From NCBI GenBank assembly GCA_022824025.1, contig JAJEBF010000029.1:47697-111696 (forward strand): DNA of 64,000 bases. The letters are read 5' to 3'. A program made the translations under genes and the position numbers. Of the stretch, positions 62,025 through 64,000 are shown in pieces; positions within the stretch are counted from its first letter, which is position 1; each line of letters opens with the position of its first letter. A model generated the notes under the pieces. That model was not told the DNA's origin, made no database searches, and was given only the letters and a program-made list of their open reading frames with translations. The stretch comes from Caldilineaceae bacterium. GTDB lineage: Bacteria > Chloroflexota > Anaerolineae > Caldilineales > Caldilineaceae.

Positions 62025-63020
62025 ATGACAGCAGCCGGGACGGATATTCAAACGGGCGATGACGTAAGCGAAAGGCCCGCCGCGCGCCGGCTGTCGCGCC
62101 CCGGACGGCGCAGTCACTTCCGGCAGGAGTGGGGACGGGCCTGGAAATACCGCGAACTCTACCTCCTGCTGCTTCCCGCGATTCTCTTCTTTGTCATATT
62201 CCGCTACATCCCCATGGGCGGGCTGGTGATGGGTTTCCAGAACTATTCACCGGTCCGGGGCTTCCTGGGCAGCCCCTGGGTGGGCTTCCAACATTTCGAG
62301 ACCCTGTTCGCCCTGCCCAAATTCCTCGAAGTCTTTCGCAACACGGTCATCATCAGCCTCTATAAGCTGTTCATCGGCTTTCCCGTCCCCATCATCTTCG
62401 CGCTGCTGCTCAACGAAGTGCGCCACCTGCTCTTCAAACGCACGATCCAGACCGTTACCTATTTTCCGCATTTCCTTTCCTGGGTCGTGTACGGCGGCAT
62501 CATGGTGCTCTTCATCGGGCCGGGCGGCGCTGTGCCGGAAGGGCTGGAGGCGATCGGGCTGAAAATGCCGGCGCTGCTGGTCAATCCCAAGTACTTCCGC
62601 ACCATCCTCGTCATTACCAATATCATGAAGGAGTTCGGCTGGGCCGCCATCGTCTACCTGGCCGCCATCGCCTCCATCGATCCGTCCATCTACGAAGCGG
62701 CGATGGTTGACGGGGCAAACCGGCTGCAGCAGGCGCGATATATCACGCTGCCCGGCCTGCGCGGGGTCATGGGCATCGTCTTCATCCTCAGCATGGGCAA
62801 CATTCTGGAAGCCGGTTTCGAGCAGGTCTTTGTGATGTACAACCCGGCCGTCTTTTCCGTCGGCGACATTCTGGATACCTATATCTATCGCATCGGCCTC
62901 GTGGATGGCCGTTTCAGTCTGGCGACGGCGGTGGGCCTGTTCCGCTCCGTCATCGCCGCCATCATGATCGTGCTGACCAACTATATTCTCAAACGCGCCG
63001 ATCAACCGACACTCTGGTAA
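62025..63020 (+). CDS. lplB: Sugar ABC transporter permease, LplB family
   Basis: Inner-membrane permease of a CUT1-type oligosaccharide importer. Six hydrophobic helices, beginning LYLLLLPAILFFVIF; the EAA loop that touches the ATPase is YEAAMVDGANRLQQARYITL. ATG at 62025 has TGGAG 4-5 nt upstream; the TTG at 62007 is less likely. 331 residues. LplB/YtcP pairs import oligosaccharides such as glycan breakdown products. The second permease gene starts 9 nt later. Confidence 0.9.
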   Translation: MTAAGTDIQTGDDVSERPAARRLSRPGRRSHFRQEWGRAWKYRELYLLLLPAILFFVIFRYIPMGGLVMGFQNYSPVRGFLGSPWVGFQHFETLFALPKFLEVFRNTVIISLYKLFIGFPVPIIFALLLNEVRHLLFKRTIQTVTYFPHFLSWVVYGGIMVLFIGPGGAVPEGLEAIGLKMPALLVNPKYFRTILVITNIMKEFGWAAIVYLAAIASIDPSIYEAAMVDGANRLQQARYITLPGLRGVMGIVFILSMGNILEAGFEQVFVMYNPAVFSVGDILDTYIYRIGLVDGRFSLATAVGLFRSVIAAIMIVLTNYILKRADQPTLW

Positions 63021-63029
63021 CACGGACAG

Positions 63030-63953
63030 ATGAGCGCGCACATCGATACCTCAACCTATGAAGAGCAGCCGCTGCGGTCCAGATGGCACAGCAACCGTCT
63101 GGCCGAAACCATCATCTACGGCGTGCTGCTTCTGCTCGGCATCATCAGCGTGCTGCCGATCTGGCACACGGTCAACGCCTCGTTGAGCAGCCCTGAAAAG
63201 GTCGCGCAGGCGGTTCTCCTGCTCTGGCCGCACGACTTTACCCTGGACTCCTACATCTTCATCTTCAAAGGCGAAGCGCTGATACGCTCCTTTGGCGTCA
63301 CCGTTTTCATCACCGTGGTGGGCACCGCCCTCAACCTTCTGGTTACCGCGGCCGCCGCCTACCCCCTCTCGCGCCGCGACCTGCCGGGGCGGCAGTTCAT
63401 CATGCTCTTCATCATGGTGACTTTCGTCTTCAGCGCCGGCATCGTGCCCGGCTTCATCCTGGTGCGCAGCCTGGGTCTGATCAACAGCCTGTGGGCGATG
63501 ATCTGGCCCACCCTGGTCAATGTCTTCTATCTGATTCTGTTGCGCAATTTCTTCGAGAACCTGCCGGACGCGGTGATCGAGTCGGCGCGCATGGATGGAT
63601 CCAGCGAGCTGCGCATCCTCTTTCAGATCGTGATCCCGATGTCGCTGCCAGCGATTGCGACCATGGGGCTGTTCTACGCCGTCTCTCATTGGAATGAGTT
63701 CTTTCGCGGTATCTTCTACATCTATGACCCGGCCAAATGGCCGTTACAGGTGCTGCTGCGCTCGGTTGTCATCCAGGCCAACCTGAACGAGATCGGGTTC
63801 AGCAACCAGGACATGTACGGCAACGCCCAGGTCAGCCAGCTCACGATCCGGGCAGCGACGGTGATCGCTGCCATTGTGCCGATGGCGCTCCTCTACCCCT
63901 TTGTGCAGCGCTACTTCGTGCAAGGAATCGTGCTGGGCGCCGAAAAAGGGTAG
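63030..63953 (+). CDS. ytcP: Sugar ABC transporter permease, YtcP family
   Basis: Second permease of the same importer, 307 residues with six membrane helices (first: IIYGVLLLLGIISVLPIW) and the EAA loop VIESARMDGSSELRILFQIV. C-terminal LYPFVQRYFVQGIVLGAEKG is the family hallmark. It overlaps nothing and sits 9 nt after lplB. Typical order then continues with a solute-binding lipoprotein gene, as seen at the window end. Confidence 0.9.
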   Translation: MSAHIDTSTYEEQPLRSRWHSNRLAETIIYGVLLLLGIISVLPIWHTVNASLSSPEKVAQAVLLLWPHDFTLDSYIFIFKGEALIRSFGVTVFITVVGTALNLLVTAAAAYPLSRRDLPGRQFIMLFIMVTFVFSAGIVPGFILVRSLGLINSLWAMIWPTLVNVFYLILLRNFFENLPDAVIESARMDGSSELRILFQIVIPMSLPAIATMGLFYAVSHWNEFFRGIFYIYDPAKWPLQVLLRSVVIQANLNEIGFSNQDMYGNAQVSQLTIRAATVIAAIVPMALLYPFVQRYFVQGIVLGAEKG

Positions 63954-63976
63954 TTGCCGCAAGAACGGAGGAGGTG

Positions 63977-64000
63977 ATGCCGCGACGATACCTGATTGCC
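63977..64000 (+). CDS. Start of the next gene, probably the solute-binding protein
   Basis: ATG at 63977 with GGAGGAGG immediately upstream (63968-63974) opens a frame MPRRYLIA that runs off the window. The position after LplB/YtcP permeases suggests an extracellular sugar-binding protein with a signal peptide; only eight codons are visible. Confidence 0.5.

Noticed and set aside
1..64000. tRNA, rRNA, tmRNA or CRISPR loci
   Set aside because: I scanned for TPsiC-arm-like GGTTCGAATCC patterns and regularly spaced repeats and saw none that would support a call; a covariance search was not possible.

Overview
The window looks like a chromosomal segment of a GC-rich environmental bacterium, most likely a member of Chloroflexota of the Caldilineaceae/SAR202 type. 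This is inferred from gene content, not from a marker tree: many enolase-superfamily dehydratases, phytanoyl-CoA dioxygenase-like oxygenases, creatininase-family amidohydrolases, a DUF362 protein, LplB/YtcP-type sugar permeases, and a very high density of toxin-antitoxin genes. No rRNA, tRNA or CRISPR array was recognised by eye.

Layout. 1-3.7 kb: tail of a Gfo/Idh/MocA oxidoreductase, a RelBE-like pair, an HpcH/HpaI aldolase and a HigBA pair. 3.7-8.5 kb: a lone AAA ATPase with a 40-residue overlapping ORF, a MetE-like protein, an enolase-superfamily dehydratase and a PhyH-type oxygenase. 8.8-11.6 kb: a secreted FnIII/HNH/Excalibur nuclease, a candidate small RNA and a dehydrogenase relic. 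11.7-21.8 kb: a long minus-strand run encoding a D-cysteine desulfhydrase-like enzyme, an ABC exporter, a B12-dependent diol dehydratase (fused large+medium subunit, separate small subunit), a VOC protein, a nucleotidyltransferase, a class III aminotransferase and a tagaturonate-epimerase-like protein. 22-24.4 kb: LarA-like racemase and a rhamnonate-dehydratase-like enolase.

24.2-33.2 kb is the first accessory island. An enolase gene and a phyH gene are separated by two different cargo blocks, and a truncated copy of each gene sits between the blocks. Block 1 is a three-gene overlapping cassette headed by a TIGR04255-type protein. Block 2 is one 1,578-residue protein that joins a sacsin/Hsp90-type GHKL ATPase to a RadD/SSL2-like helicase. 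Both are lower in GC than their surroundings and are good candidates for undescribed defence systems.

33.3-50.3 kb is ordinary metabolic chromosome: a hicAB pair whose toxin is frameshifted, DUF362 behind a strong promoter and a structured leader, amidohydrolases, two creatininase-family enzymes, GNAT, PPOX, SDR, GMP synthase, a class A beta-lactamase-like hydrolase, a translin-like protein and an M20 peptidase.

51-61.7 kb is the second accessory island. Three copies of one IS3-like mini-element delimit two cargo segments: an AVAST-like STAND NTPase with an Mrr-like nuclease domain next to the tail of a lost restriction-modification methylase, and a HEPN/AbiU2-like protein with two small membrane proteins. 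One mini-element is itself interrupted by an IS1182 copy whose transposase carries two in-frame TAG codons. 61.8-64 kb: promoter and first genes of an LplB/YtcP sugar ABC transporter running off the window.

The metabolic genes fit a lifestyle of importing and oxidising sugar acids and deoxy sugars (uronate epimerase, rhamnonate-type dehydratases, lactonase-like amidohydrolase, diol dehydratase). The islands and scattered orphan antitoxins indicate heavy exposure to phage and mobile DNA.
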